Shown here: positions 1-10,183 of the stretch, in pieces | Layout: each line of letters opens with the position of its first letter | Position numbering within the stretch: position 1 is the stretch's first letter | NCBI GenBank assembly: GCA_028023455.1 | Contig: JAQFVV010012435.1 | Location: 2,418,001-2,482,000 of the forward strand | DNA length: 64,000 bases | Direction of reading: 5' to 3' | Origin: Epiperipatus broadwayi | Lineage: Eukaryota; Onychophora; Udeonychophora; Euonychophora; Peripatidae | The notes under the pieces: model-generated | Told to the model about the DNA's origin: nothing | Database searches by the model: none | The model's input: only the letters and a program-made list of their open reading frames with translations | Position numbers and translations under genes: made by a program

Positions 1-194
1 TTAGGGCATGTATAAACTTTGGATGCTATTAAGTGATATATACATATATTGTAATAGTGGAATTTGAGTTCAAACTCTGTGATTTTTTTATTTAATATTG
101 GTCATGCTCTGCTAATAACAATGTAACAAAAGAAATAACATATAAATACAAGATATAAATATTCAGCATTTTAATTACTATACACAATTGGTAA

Positions 195-682
195 ATTAAT
201 ACACTATACAGGTTTTAACCTGCATATATAAGTAATGTATGCAGGATTTGAACTCAGATTTTTACACGACACCCAACTCTCCATGCCATCTCATATTGCT
301 AACCCACCTGATACACACACATGTTGAAAAGATAAATAATCACCAATATCCATATTTCATGCTAAACCAGCACTCATCAGTTGGTCCAGATTACCATCTC
401 CACACATATATACAATCAGTGCTCAGCTTTATATTAAGATAGCCAATCTTCATACTTTAATAAACAGGCTTCAAACTAATCCAACCCACAATTCTTCAGC
501 CTTCCATTTTATTGAAAATCTGATGATGGAATGTTCAAAGCCCATGTTAGGGCAAAGGTTGTCATCCTATCCGTGTTGGCATTTAAATTATTCTGATCCC
601 TCATGTACAGGAGAATAATCCATTTTCACATACATATGCGAGGGATGGGCATATCTTTGATACACTATGTTTCAATGTGTAA
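195..682 (-). mobile_element. Family A repeat, copy A1 (hammerhead plus tRNA-like segment)
   Basis: Dispersed non-coding repeat that recurs at 683-838, 839-1140, 4656-5044, 6170-6500, 31770-32080 and 32640-32825. Read on the minus strand, the unit has a ~250-bp body, then a hammerhead block (342-385), then a tRNA-like stretch with an A-box-like GGGTTAGCAA and a B-box-like GAGTTCAAATCC (near 250), then a tail with a short palindrome. The next copy (A2) follows in the same orientation, and the two B-box-like sites are about 480 bases apart, so A1 and A2 look like a partial tandem dimer. The small frames in it (239-442, 603-917) are not genes. The closest known analogy is the schistosome SINE-like element with a hammerhead, or retrozymes; membership in either is inference. 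Confidence 0.75.
342..385 (-). ncRNA. Hammerhead ribozyme, family A copy A1
   Basis: On the minus strand the 44 nt read: stem I ACCAA, core CTGATGA, stem II GTGCT with loop GGTTT and return strand AGCAT, core GAAA, a short AT-rich stem III ending in TA, then stem I return TTGGT. Stem I pairs 5/5 and stem II 5/5 with one G-U pair, and all catalytic core bases are canonical. The expected cut is after the A preceding TTGGT (an AUA-type site). This is a type I arrangement. It is the best-preserved copy together with 32768-32811. Confidence 0.8.
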
Positions 683-838
683 ATTAATACACTATACAGA
701 CTTAAACCTGCATATACATGTAATATATGCAGGATTCGAACTCAGACTTTCACATGATCCCCAACTCTCCATGCCATCTCATATTTCTGACTCACCTAAT
801 CACACACATGTTGAAAAGATAAATAATCACCTTGGTAC
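683..838 (-). mobile_element. Family A repeat, copy A2, 5'-truncated
   Basis: Same strand and order as A1. It keeps the tRNA-like part (B-box-like GAGTTCGAATCC, a better match than in A1) and the tail, but is cut just before the hammerhead. At about 838 it meets copy A3 in the opposite orientation, so A2 and A3 are joined at their truncated 5' ends. Confidence 0.65.
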
Positions 839-1140
839 TAATGTGAGCTTTGAACATTCTGTCATCAGATTTTCAATGAAATGGAAGGCTGAAGAGTTGT
901 GGGTTGGAGTAGTTTGAAGCCTGTCCATTAAAGTATGAAGATTGGCTATTTTAATATAAAGCTGAGCACTGATTGTATATATGTGTGGAGATGGTAATCT
1001 GGACCAACTGATGAGTAATGGTTTAGCACAAAATACATGTATTGGTGATTATTTATCTTTTCAACATGTGTGTGATCAAGTGGGTCAGCAACGAGATGGC
1101 ATGGATAGTTGGGGGTCATATACACAATTGAGTAATTGAT
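839..1140 (+). mobile_element. Family A repeat, copy A3
   Basis: Plus-strand copy with body, hammerhead block (1003-1046) and the start of the tRNA-like part; the B-box region is lost. With A2 it forms a head-to-head inverted pair. The minus-strand frame 946-1206 is antisense to it and not a gene. Confidence 0.65.
1003..1046 (+). ncRNA. Hammerhead ribozyme, family A copy A3 (decayed)
   Basis: Stem I ACCAA/TTGGT and core CTGATGA are intact, but GAAA has become AAAA and stem II (GTAAT/AGCAC) is broken. Probably inactive. Length is the same 44 nt as the other copies. Confidence 0.65.
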
Positions 1141-1845
1141 CTTTAAATATAAACAGAAGGGTATTATGTCATTGTTGGATGTATATGTGGAATTATATGT
1201 TGGCATAATTGAACTATTGAATAAAGTATGTATATATTCTGATTAAAATATTTAATCTGTTTAAAGTGATATTTAAAATATTAGTTATTTTCTATACAAC
1301 AAATGAGTATAACAAATGTCAAAAAAATTTTTTTAATGTAACTTGAATACATTTTTGAATTCCAACTTATAAAATTATATATATTTTAATAACAGGAAAT
1401 ACGAATTTATTGGAAAGAAAATTAAATGAATGAATGAGCAAATGAGCTTGACCCGAATGAGGTTAAATATTATGACAATGTAATAAGAAAAAGAAATATT
1501 ATAGAACATCACTTTTAAAAAGAAAAAGAATAAGAACTCCAAATTTTAATTAATTCATATTAACAATTTGGTAATATAAATCTAGTGGATACATTTATAA
1601 TTTACTTTGAAGCATAATGAATAAAACTGAGTGAATAATAAAACTTATGCCTGTTTGGGATACTCCATTTTTTCTGCTGAGAATCTATATATAGTAACAT
1701 CAAATTCAAATTCGTCTTAGGGGTGATAAAAAAATAATTAAATAAATGAAATATAAATTTGTAAAATCACTTAAAGAAATAAGCAATTGCATTATTAATG
1801 CACAATTGTAATTCATGATAAACGTGCTAAATACAAGTATAATTC
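1141..1845. other. AT-rich spacer, nothing recognised
   Basis: Low-complexity AT-rich sequence without a convincing reading frame, repeat boundary or RNA gene. Confidence 0.5.
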
Positions 1846-1849
1846 AAAA

Positions 1850-2420
1850 ATCACCATCTGGGAAGCTCACCGTAGAATCAACCCTGAAATCATCTCAATT
1901 ACCCCAATGCTTGAAATCACTAATCATAGAATTACTTTGATTTTCATGTTCTTAGCTTTAGAACCTAATTTTTAAACTACCTAGTAAAAGTAAATCTGGG
2001 AGCCATGCATACCAACTGGTTCCTCCACCACAAGATGTTTCTTAATAACATTGACCCTACCTGCCCAATCTGCAAGAGGCATGATGATACATTTGACCAC
2101 ATAGTTCGCTCATGTACCAGACTTGGAAATATCAAACTTTTAATTTTCCAAAATACAAAAATTGATATTTACAGAATCCTCTCTCTAAAAGAATCTCTAC
2201 AAAGCAAGCAGTTTCCAATTATAAGAATGTCAGTATTTCTCACCCACTCTATCTGGAATGTAAGATGCAAATTAGTCTTCACAACTCCTCCACCAGACCC
2301 AGACAGTCTCTTTTAAAGAAAATCAAGCATAAAGACATGACCCTTTCCTCCAAGTTTCTATTTGAAGAAACCTGGAATCTATTCCAAATTCCAAAGCCCA
2401 GTACATTTCCAGATAGCTGA
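1850..2420 (+). pseudogene. LINE C-terminal fragment with CCHC zinc knuckle
   Basis: The frame through 2005-2316 reads NLGAMHTNWFLHHKMF and then C-P-I-C, a histidine nine residues on, and a final cysteine (FDHIVRSC): a C-x2-C-x8-H-x4-C finger like that found after the reverse transcriptase of many LINEs (zf-RVT type). Homologous-looking sequence continues in another frame to about 2420 (IWNVRCKLVF, then KFLFEETWNLF), so at least one frameshift is present. No reverse transcriptase core is visible upstream. The clade is uncertain; L1/Tx1-like is possible. Confidence 0.45.
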
Positions 2421-2424
2421 TGAC

Positions 2425-3815
2425 AACAATCTATAAACCACAGGATTAATCCCATACCCAGGATTAATATCTCTACAAATCATCCACTATCAACCCAGTA
2501 GTAACATTATAGACTCCTGTTTAGTCAATGTACTTTAAGAAGTTAATGTATAAAAAACCAATATTCTCCCTAAATAAAATTCTTTTAAAACTAAATATGG
2601 TTTTACATATAAAGGTAATCGTCAAAGTTTATAACTCTAAAATAGGAAGCTCATATTTAAAATATATATAAATTGTATATACATAAACTATAATAACGGA
2701 ACATCGTGGAATTTCAGAAGAAGATTGGATTGTTTTTTTCTCATTGCTCATAAATAAAGATCTAAATATATTGTAAATCTTATTATCATTAATAAATACG
2801 CTTAGTTGGCTTTCCTTGCAAATAGAGAAAGGGTATTTATCAGGGAATTAATTTATCTTGTTTAAATATTTATGTTGACTATATGTGTATTATTCATTCA
2901 TCTATATATTTTGTAACCAAAAAAAGTTTGTGGTAAACTGTTATTAGCATCTATTAGAAGTCTTTATTCTCATTATTATTCAATTTAATTGAAAGTATGC
3001 CTAGTTGTCTCACCATATATATAATCTTTTGAAATAATTGTTTTGGTAAATATTTTAAAGATATTTGTAATGAAAACTTATTCATACGATTGCAAAATGT
3101 AAAGCTTTACAAAGCATACTATCTGAAGTATGTTAATTTTAACAAGATTATATTGACATATAACCTAGTTAGTTTCCATGAAGTGTTTATAACACGTGTT
3201 GCTACAACTTTAGAAAAAGTTTATTAAACACCATACTTTATTATCTGCCATCTAAATAATATACTGTTCGATAAAATACTTATTTACTAGAAAAATATTT
3301 ATTGTTTTATTTTATTATTATTATATTACGTGAATTTCATTTCGCTAATTAAATTTTTTAAAATCATTCGTGAATTCTCTTTTTTTCATCGTTAGTCATC
3401 TATATTTCCATATTATGCATTTCTTGTAATTGGTAACAAATTTCTGTCAGGGAATCTGTGAAAATTAAATAGTCATATGTATTATTAATGTGATAAATAA
3501 TATTTGAACATTTAATATTCTTTCAGAATATGTTTTGAGTTCATTAAAATGTCTTGCAATTGAAACTATATTTAAAAGATAAGATTCTTTCTATTCGCAT
3601 CAATTATTGATTATTATTTGTTAGCCTTGAAAGTTAGACAAACATTTAATACGTTGTTTTATTTGCTAAGACTATATTAATATCTAAATGTATTAAAATA
3701 ATTATAAGGTACAGTCATTTTTATACACGCTTCCTTTAAGAGACAATGAGATACCCTTACAATATATACATATATTTTACAAAGTACATGCAATTATTAA
3801 TTACTCTTCTACAAA
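2425..3815. other. AT-rich spacer, nothing recognised
   Basis: No supported gene, SINE or transposon end seen. Confidence 0.5.
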
Positions 3816-3818
3816 ATG

Positions 3819-4115
3819 TCAAAAGTGGATAGACATCAATCCCAATTTATGTGAAAGTGGTGTAATGAAAAGAAATGAATCTCTAGCTGACATAAAGAAT
3901 GAAAATTGTTCCTGCAATGCATGCATAGTGAGAGAGGGCAATTCCAATTTTTGCAGTGGTGGATGGTTGTGATAAGTCGGAGTTAAGATGAATAATGCAT
4001 TGATAAAATAGTTGCATTGTAGGTCGGATCTGAAATGAGGTATGCACTTACAAAATGATTGCATATTGAGAGAGGGTGGCCAGAATTTTGCAATATGGTG
4101 GAGTTGAGACAAGGG
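3819..4115. repeat. GC-elevated segment with imperfect internal duplication
   Basis: The motif GCATAGTGAGAGAGGGC at 3923 recurs as GCATATTGAGAGAGGGT at 4061, about 138 bases later, each followed by a similar TTTTGCA..TGG stretch. The minus-strand 97-codon frame here is a by-product of this composition; it lacks any motif I know. Probably an unclassified repeat. Confidence 0.35.
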
Positions 4116-4119
4116 ATGT

Positions 4120-4650
4120 ACCCAATCATTAATTCATGGGATTCTTTACTTGAACTCTATACTATCATAGTTATCAATGAGTAAAAGCAATATGATGCTG
4201 ACTTTATTTACTATAAATGTATTTCTCAGAACAAAATTTTATAATACAGTGAGCATTTTTAAATGATTGATTGAAAATGAATTTAAACTAAAAGTATCAA
4301 GTTTGATAGAAATAGCATTTAAATAGAAAATTGGTCTATAATTTCTAATGAGCAGTCATTTGATGATCAGAGATCTGTTATATAAAGTATATGCATAGTG
4401 AGAAAAGTTAGTTTTTGTATTTTTTATTAGTTGACAGCCTTTAAGAATGTGGATTTCATATCAGAACTGCTGTAAATTAATTGGATTCCATTTGTCTTAC
4501 CTCTATATTGACCTAAACTACCCTGGTACCAGGACTTTTTAAATGTTGGCAGTTTTTCAGATTTCAAGAGTAAGTCTCTGTCTCTTTTATTGTAATCTCA
4601 AACTCTGCCAAGATAAAAAACACAACGGACAATTCATTCAACGTTTTTAT
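4120..4650. other. AT-rich spacer, nothing recognised
   Basis: No supported feature. Confidence 0.5.
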
Positions 4651-4655
4651 TTTCA

Positions 4656-5042
4656 TTAATTTCATTTGTAAATAGAGCGATTTGAACTTAGATTTTTCAT
4701 TCTCTTTATTCTCTATTTCATCTCAAGCAATCAATACAAATAACCACAAGCATGTGAAAAAGGTATGTGTCCCCCAATATACATATTTCATGCAGAACCA
4801 GTATTCATCAGTTGGGCCAGATCATAATCTTCCATAATATATACAATCAATGCTTGGTTCATATTAAGATCGAAATTCCTCAAACTTTAATGAGCAGGAT
4901 TCAATCATCTCACCCTTCCAACTATTCATCCATCCATTTCATAAAAAAATTGATGATGGAATGCTCAAAGCACTTATTGGATTTGATATTCGAGTCATAC
5001 CCATGTAAGTACTATGTCAATCTAATCCCTCATTTTCTGACC

Positions 5043-5044
<2 letters not shown>
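4656..5044 (-). mobile_element. Family A repeat, copy A4
   Basis: Minus-strand copy with body (to about 5040), hammerhead at 4773-4816 and the B-box-like end near 4680. Its 5' segment matches, inverted, the start of copy A5 (a shared ACATGxGTATGACT..ATATCAAAT stretch at about 4990-5006 and 6188-6212). A4 and A5 therefore look like one head-to-head pair later split by the PLE palindrome. Confidence 0.65.
4773..4816 (-). ncRNA. Hammerhead ribozyme, family A copy A4 (compensatory stem I)
   Basis: Minus strand: stem I CCCAA/TTGGG, CTGATGA, weakened stem II (ATACT/TGCAT), GAAA, short stem III ending TATA. The fifth stem I pair is C-G where A1, A3 and A7 have A-U: both sides changed together, which supports selection on or descent from a real fold. 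Confidence 0.7.

Positions 5045-5095
<51 letters not shown>
5045..5095. repeat. (TA)n microsatellite
   Basis: Uninterrupted TA dinucleotides. They create two spurious frames rich in Tyr-Ile on both strands (4767-5099, 5022-5204). Confidence 0.95.
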
Positions 5096-5098
<3 letters not shown>

Positions 5099-5208
5099 AA
5101 TTATTAATCAATGTCTGTATTCCAATTATAATAAAATATATATAATTATTCAAAACAATACAATAATTAATACAGTAACAATATTTTAAACAAATATATA
5201 CCAATTTA

Positions 5209-5251
5209 ATAGAAGTACTTTCAACTATCTATGTAGTCGTTGTCAACTAGA
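5209..5251 (-). ncRNA. Hammerhead-like fold, PLE palindrome left arm
   Basis: Mirror image of the block at 5706-5748; see that entry. Confidence 0.35.
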
Positions 5252-5705
5252 CTCAAATTGTATTAGAAAAAACCATTACAAATGTAAACAAAAGCAATAC
5301 GTCATACATCAATTTTCCCACAATTCATTAATTTTTATATTGGCTGTCTGTCTATTTATCAACTGTTGCTTTTTACTTTTTATTAACATAGCTTCTTTAA
5401 TTTTGCGTTTATTATTATTTCTTTCAATACACAGAATTTTAACTTTATTAAAATCAAAATCAAAACCATAATTACATAATTATGGTTATGGTTTTGATTT
5501 TGATTTTAATAAAGTTAAAATTCTGTGTATTGAAAGAAATAATAATAAACGCAAAATTAAAGAAGCTATGTTAATAAAAAGTAAAAAGCAACAGTTGATA
5601 AATAGACAGACAGCCAATATAAAAATTAATGAATTGTGGGAAAATTGATGTATGACGTATTGCTTTTGTTTACATTTGTAATGGTTTTTTCTAATACAAT
5701 TTGAG

Positions 5706-5748
5706 TCTAGTTGACAACGACTACATAGATAGTTGAAAGTACTTCTAT
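5706..5748 (+). ncRNA. Hammerhead-like fold, PLE palindrome right arm
   Basis: Stem I TAG/CTA, core-like TTGACAAC, stem II GACTA/TAGTT around CATAGA, GAAA, then a minimal stem III AG-TA-CT and T. The layout is that of the minimal hammerheads reported in PLEs, but the first core stretch is not the canonical CTGANGA, so activity is doubtful. Confidence 0.35.
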
Positions 5749-6000
5749 TAAATTGGTATATATTTGTTTAAAATATTGTTACTGTATTAATTATTGTATT
5801 GTTTTGAATAATTATATATATATATAGAACCAATGGTATGTTTAAATAGATAAATATATATCCCTCATTTTCTGACCATATATATATATATATATATATA
5901 TGTCAACAGATGGTGTTCTACCAAAAACACCATCAAGCGTATGTTTCCATAAACATCAGAGCAAGTATTATATATTGAGGAATTGGTTGAACATATGATA

Positions 6001-6100
6001 ATTTGTAATCCATTTCCCCAAGTAATATGTAATTCTAAGGCAATATATTTTGCTTATACTGCCTTAGAATTACATATGGCTTGGGAAATAGATTACATCT
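6001..6100. repeat. Imperfect inverted repeat (hairpin, possible small MITE)
   Basis: Arms 6001-6044 and 6059-6100 pair almost throughout (shared TATGTAATTCTAAGGCA) with a ~14-nt loop. There is no coding sequence inside. It could be a foldback element or a replication-generated quasi-palindrome. Confidence 0.6.
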
Positions 6101-6169
6101 TAGTATAAGCTAAGACCATCTCTTTCCTATTAATATATATGGATGCATAATGTTTGACAACATGAGGAT

Positions 6170-6500
6170 AAGATTAATGTAATGTCTACATGAGTATGAC
6201 TATAATATCAAATACAAGAATTTTGAATTCATTGGGTTGGGTCATTGAATAGTTGTAAGGTGAGAAAGTTGAAGCATGTCCATTAAAGTTTGAGGAATTG
6301 CTATCTTAATATAAACCAAGCACTGATTGTCTGTATGTGTGGAGATTATGATCTAATCCAACTGATGACTGCTGTTTGTGCATGAAATACATATATTGGG
6401 GATTATGTATCTTTTTAGTATATACGTGGTAATGTGTATCAATTGCTTATGATAGAATGAATAATGAATAGACTGAAAAATCCTGAGTTCATATCTCTTT
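6170..6500 (+). mobile_element. Family A repeat, copy A5
   Basis: Plus-strand copy with the 5' segment shared with A4, the body, the hammerhead at 6357-6400 and a decayed tRNA-like end (CTGAGTTCATATC near 6482). Confidence 0.6.
6357..6400 (+). ncRNA. Hammerhead ribozyme, family A copy A5
   Basis: Stem I TCCAA/TTGGG (pair five is U-G), CTGATGA, stem II with only TGC/GCA left, GAAA, stem III ending TATA. The core is intact; stem II closing pairs are mutated. Confidence 0.65.
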
Positions 6501-6559
6501 AGTTACATAATTATACTAAAAATAATCAAATAGGTTTATTGACTGAACTTTTGTTAATA

Positions 6560-6645
6560 ATGGATATGATAGAATTTGAACCATGATGCATGGACTTTGA
6601 AATTCACAATCTGCCATTATATTATTGCACTAAATGTGAACTATA
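6560..6645 (-). repeat. tRNA-like SINE remnant
   Basis: The minus strand shows a tRNA-like layout with TAATGGCAGATTGTG followed at tRNA-like distance by CATGGTTCAAATTCTATC (B-box-like). It resembles the heads in the SINE cluster at 56180-56470. Body and tail cannot be delimited. Confidence 0.35.
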
Positions 6646-6659
6646 ATGATTAGATATTT

Positions 6660-7400
6660 TCCAGTCCTTTATTGTTCATAGTAATTATAATTTTAATTTA
6701 CAAATAACAAACATATGTGAACAAAAATGTAATGCCATAGTTGAAGTCTATATATTTTAAATATTTTTTGAGATATCGCTTACTGGAAAAAATCTTTTAT
6801 TAAACATTTGTTTTGTGCATACTTCCTGTTTCAATTCTAAACCTAGAATACTTGATGAGCAATGATCTTATGGTATGAAGTTGCCATTTGCATATGGAAT
6901 CTATCAATGCTATTCTTTATGAACTTTTACTTTTTTATGTTCTTTACGAGTCTCTGCAATACTGAAAACAACTTCAAGCTCATCATTTTATTCTCCTATT
7001 TCTGTAGTATAACAGAAATGAAGTAATAAAAAGAATAAAACATAACAAACTTTCATACTTGATGCATAGGATCCACATGAAAAGAACTTATGATGAATTA
7101 AAATTCAGATATGAAAGCTTATATTGTTTTTGTATTAAAGCATAAATTTTGGTACTAATGTTTCCAGATCTCCACTTGACCTCAAGTAAAAAAATATATA
7201 GTCAAGAATATTGTATATCATTTGAAATTGTTAAAAAAACTCTATATGCATGAAGATTTTGCATTAGGAATTTGATTTGCCAATAATTAATTAGTATAAT
7301 AAAATTTTAAAAAAGATTGAATCCAGGAAAAAATAGCATAATTCCATGGAGATAAATCTGCAAGCACAAAGTTCAAATAAAATATATAAAAAAATGAAGT
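6660..7400. other. AT-rich spacer, nothing recognised
   Basis: No supported feature apart from a run of eleven C at 7405-7415 just beyond it. Confidence 0.5.
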
Positions 7401-7429
7401 TCGTCCCCCCCCCCCATATATATGTGTAA

Positions 7430-8056
7430 AATAAATAAAATGTCCATTAATTAAAAGCAAAATTGTAATTATAACTAAAATAATAAATTTAACAGTTTAC
7501 AAACTATTACAAACAATCCTTAAATCCACAGAAGTACTTTCGGTTAATTTCTTAAACCTGCCTCAACTGCCATTAAATTCAAAAAACAAAAGCGGAAGTA
7601 AACATCATCAATTCAAATTCCACAAATCTCGTATTTTAATGTTAGCAGCTTGTCAATTTATTAAATGCACTTTATTCCTGTTTATAAAAATTGCCTCTTT
7701 AATTTTTCTTTTACAATGTTTCTCTCTTCATGAAGAATTTTCACATTTTCAAAATCAAATTTAAATTTATATTTACATGTTTTTTCGTGATCAAAAAAAA
7801 CTGAAGGAGATATTAAATCACCATTATTTTTATTTTTTACACACTTGTATAACAATTCATGTTCCTTCAATCTCTTCTCAATACTGCACCTATATTCACC
7901 TATATATGACAGCATACAATCACAAAAAATTTGATATATGACATTACTTTTCTGCTTGACAGGTATGACATCCTTAGAATTATTAACTAATTTATTAATA
8001 TTGTTTGGAACGTAGAATAAAACATTAAACACATTCTTATATAAATCCTTAAAAAT
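7430..8056 (-). mobile_element. Penelope-like element family P1, left copy (5'-truncated)
   Basis: Minus-strand 3' part of a PLE. The frame at 7682-8032 encodes the end of the linker and the GIY-YIG endonuclease: SNVIYQIFCDCMLSYIGE carries the GIY-like VIY and the YIG, followed by RLKEHELLYK with the conserved Arg and Glu-His. It ends KLKRQFL. About 250 bases of 3' untranslated region follow, with a hammerhead-like block at 7528-7570, ending at about 7437. It forms a head-to-head inverted pair with 8060-8850. Its protein differs from the right copy at several residues. Confidence 0.8.
7528..7570 (-). ncRNA. Hammerhead-like fold, P1 left copy
   Basis: Same as 8739-8783: stem I around GCAG, TTGAGGCA, stem II GGT(T)TAA/TTAACC, GAAA, stem III AG-TA-CT. 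First core base C is U here. Confidence 0.35.
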
Positions 8057-8059
8057 TAT

Positions 8060-8850
8060 GTCGTTACCAAAATGATAAACTGAAAAATATTGAATTATTT
8101 GCTAAGGAATTGCTTGATGTTGGTTATAAAATGGAATAAATAAACAATACTTTATATCAATTTAAAAAAAGTTACAATAATTTAAAGGAAATGAAGATTA
8201 ATAGTAAACAATGGATATCTATTCCATTTATTTCTAATCCACAAGTGAAAATTTTTTTTAAGGATTTATATAAGAATGTGTTTAATGTTTCATTCTACAT
8301 TCCAAACAATATTAATAAATTAGTTAATAATTCTAAGGATGTCATACCTGTCAAGCAGAAAAGTAATGTCATATATCAAATTTTTTGTGATTGTATGCTA
8401 TCATATATAGGTGAATCTAGGTGCAGTATTAAGAAGAGATTGAAGGAACATGAATTGTTATACAAGCGTGTAAAAAATAAAAATAATGGTGATTTAATAT
8501 CTCCTTCAGTTTTCTTTGATCATGAAAAAATGTGTAAATATAAATTTAAATTTGATTTTTATAATGTGAAAATTCTTCATGAAGTGAGAACCCATAATAA
8601 AAGAAAAATTAGAGGCAATTTTTATGAACAGGAATAAAATGCATTTAATAAATTGACAAGCTGCTAACATTAAAATACAAGATTCATGGAATTTGAATTG
8701 ATGATGTTTGCTTCCATTTTTGTTTTTTGAATTTAATGGCAGTTGAGGCAGGTTTAAGAAATTAACCGAAAGTACTTCTGCGGATTTAAGGATTGTTTGT
8801 AATAGTTTGTAAACCGTTAAATTTATTATTTTAATTATAATATATATATA
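8060..8850 (+). mobile_element. Penelope-like element family P1, right copy
   Basis: Plus-strand PLE 3' half. The frame begins in the linker after the reverse transcriptase (residues FAKELLDVGYKM near 8097-8132, one stop), continues in the 148-codon frame 8191-8637, and contains IPFISNPQVKIFFKDLYKN, then the endonuclease with VIYQIFCDC...YIGESRCSIKKRLKEH. It ends NFYEQE-stop. The 3' untranslated region to about 8850 carries a hammerhead-like block and runs into a (TA)n stretch. The reverse transcriptase itself is missing, so this is a dead copy. Confidence 0.8.
8739..8783 (+). ncRNA. Hammerhead-like fold, P1 right copy
   Basis: GCAG, TTGAGGCA, stem II GGT(T)TAA with TTAACC, GAAA, minimal stem III AG-TA-CT, T, then CTGC returning stem I (4 pairs). 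It deviates from canonical CTGANGA (U for C at position 3, one extra base). Confidence 0.4.
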
Positions 8851-8879
8851 TATTAATTACAGTAAATCATTTTTTTAGT

Positions 8880-9530
8880 GAAAAAAATAAAATTAAAGAA
8901 ATTTTTGGGATATATTATCTATCAGTTCCCAGATTTAAGAAATTCTTATGATCAGCAATCAGAGAAGCCTATTTAAAGTTTTTGAAAAGATCCCCACCAC
9001 ACACAGAAACCTTTTTTACAGAAGTAGCCAAAATTGTGGTGAAATCTCTTTAATCCTTATAAATGTGGTGATTCCTTGAATGTGTCTAAAATAATAAGAT
9101 TTTGCATAAATTAAATTCTCTCCATTTGTTATTTTTAGGTAGATAACTAACCGTGATTGGTGAAAGATTCAACAAAGTTTATACAATGTCTTTTGATTTT
9201 ATACTTAACTGGCATTCTCAAAAAATCACTGTAATGGAGATCATTATTTTAATCTCTTTTCTCTACTTTTAGTAATATTTTCAAAAAATTAATAATTAGC
9301 TTTAAAACAAATGAAAAGGCAGAAACTATTGTTGATCTTTCTCTAGTTAAAATTGCACAACTGGCTGATAAAATAACTAACAAAAGACTAATTAACATAC
9401 AGTATTCTTCAGTACTTTTTAGTTTTGACAAGAATGAATGAAATTTTATTGAAACATTAGTAGCCTATTTCTCTTCTCTACTAATAGGTGGTGACTGTTA
9501 ATCATAGGAATTTCTCAATGCAGAGGATTG
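8880..9530. other. AT-rich segment between PLE and telomere-like array
   Basis: Some coding-like stretches (for example KAETIVDLSLVKIAQLADKI near 9313-9372, plus strand) could be eroded transposon protein, but I cannot name a family. No boundary is visible. Confidence 0.3.
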
Positions 9531-9532
9531 AT

Positions 9533-10080
9533 AGTTAGGTTAGGTTAGGTTGGGTTGGGTTGGGTTAGGTTAGGTTAGGTTATGTTGGGTTAGGTTAGGT
9601 TAGGTTAGGTTGGGTTAGGTTACGTTAGGCTAGGTTAGGTTAGGTTGGGTTAGGTTATGTTGGGTTAGGTTAGGTTATGTTGGGTTAGGTTAGGTTATGT
9701 TGGGTTAGGTTAGGTTAGGTTGGGTTAGGTTAGGTTAGGTTAGGTTAGGTTGGGTTAGGTTAGGTTGGGTTAGGTTAGGTTAGGTTAGGTTGGGTTAGGT
9801 TAGGTTGGGTTAGGTTAGGTTGGGTTAGGTTAGGTTAGGTTAGGTTGGGTTAGGTTAGGTTGGGTTAGGTTAGGTTGAGTTAGGTTAGGTTGGGTTAGGT
9901 TAGGTTGGGTTAGGTTAGGTTAGGTTAGGTTAGGTTGGGTTAGGTTAGGTTAGGTTAGGTTAGGTTGGGTTAGGTTAGGTTGGGTTGGGTTAGGTTAGGT
10001 TAGGTTAGGTTGGGTTTGGTTAGGTTAGGTTAGGTTAGGTTGGGTTAGGTTAGGTTAGGTTAGGTTGGGTTGGGTTAGGT
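9533..10080 (+). repeat. Interstitial (TTAGG)n array with TTGGG variants
   Basis: About 550 bp of 5-bp units, mostly TTAGG on the plus strand, with TTGGG units recurring every two to six units and occasional ATG or CG variants. TTAGG is the common arthropod telomere repeat. The regular variants make it a satellite-like array rather than a fresh telomere. It lies between two P1-type PLE pairs (ends at 8850 and about 10105). Confidence 0.9.
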
Positions 10081-10183
10081 TTTGATTTCATATATATAAT
10101 ACAAATAAAATGTCCATTAATTAAAAACTATCACAATAACAATAAATATAATAATAGTTAATTATTATATACAGTCTTTCAAT

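Larger units (their letters stand above)
5137..5820. mobile_element. Perfect palindrome of Penelope-like 3' ends (head-to-head)
   Basis: Arms 5137-5471 and 5486-5820 are exact inverted copies by eye, with a 14-nt spacer. In each arm, read outward, an open frame ends with the residues ...KVKILCIERNNNKRKIKEA... and ...NELWEN-stop, the typical C-terminus of the Penelope-like GIY-YIG endonuclease ORF. About 180 bases of 3' untranslated region with a hammerhead-like block follow. Both arms are truncated at the same point, so the 5' ends face each other. The 20-bp sequence ATCCCTCATTTTCTGACCAT occurs on both sides (5025-5044, 5860-5879), each followed by (TA)n, and looks like a target duplication. 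Perfect identity means a very recent event or an assembly foldback. Confidence 0.75.

Noticed and set aside
603-917. 104-codon plus-strand frame
   Set aside because: Crosses the junction between inverted family A copies A2 and A3; the same residues recur from the repeat elsewhere.
4767-5204. Overlapping frames on both strands ending in Tyr-Ile runs
   Set aside because: Produced by the (TA)n tract and by family A sequence; no protein signal.
5137-5820. Palindrome as a simple assembly artefact
   Set aside because: Not excluded, but different flanks on each side, a flanking 20-bp direct repeat and four similar, diverged pairs in the window make a biological origin more likely.
9533-10080. True chromosome end
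   Set aside because: The array is short, full of variants and followed by more than 50 kb of sequence; interstitial array instead.
9533-10080. CRISPR array
   Set aside because: Contiguous 5-bp units without spacers in a clearly eukaryotic, transposon-rich context.
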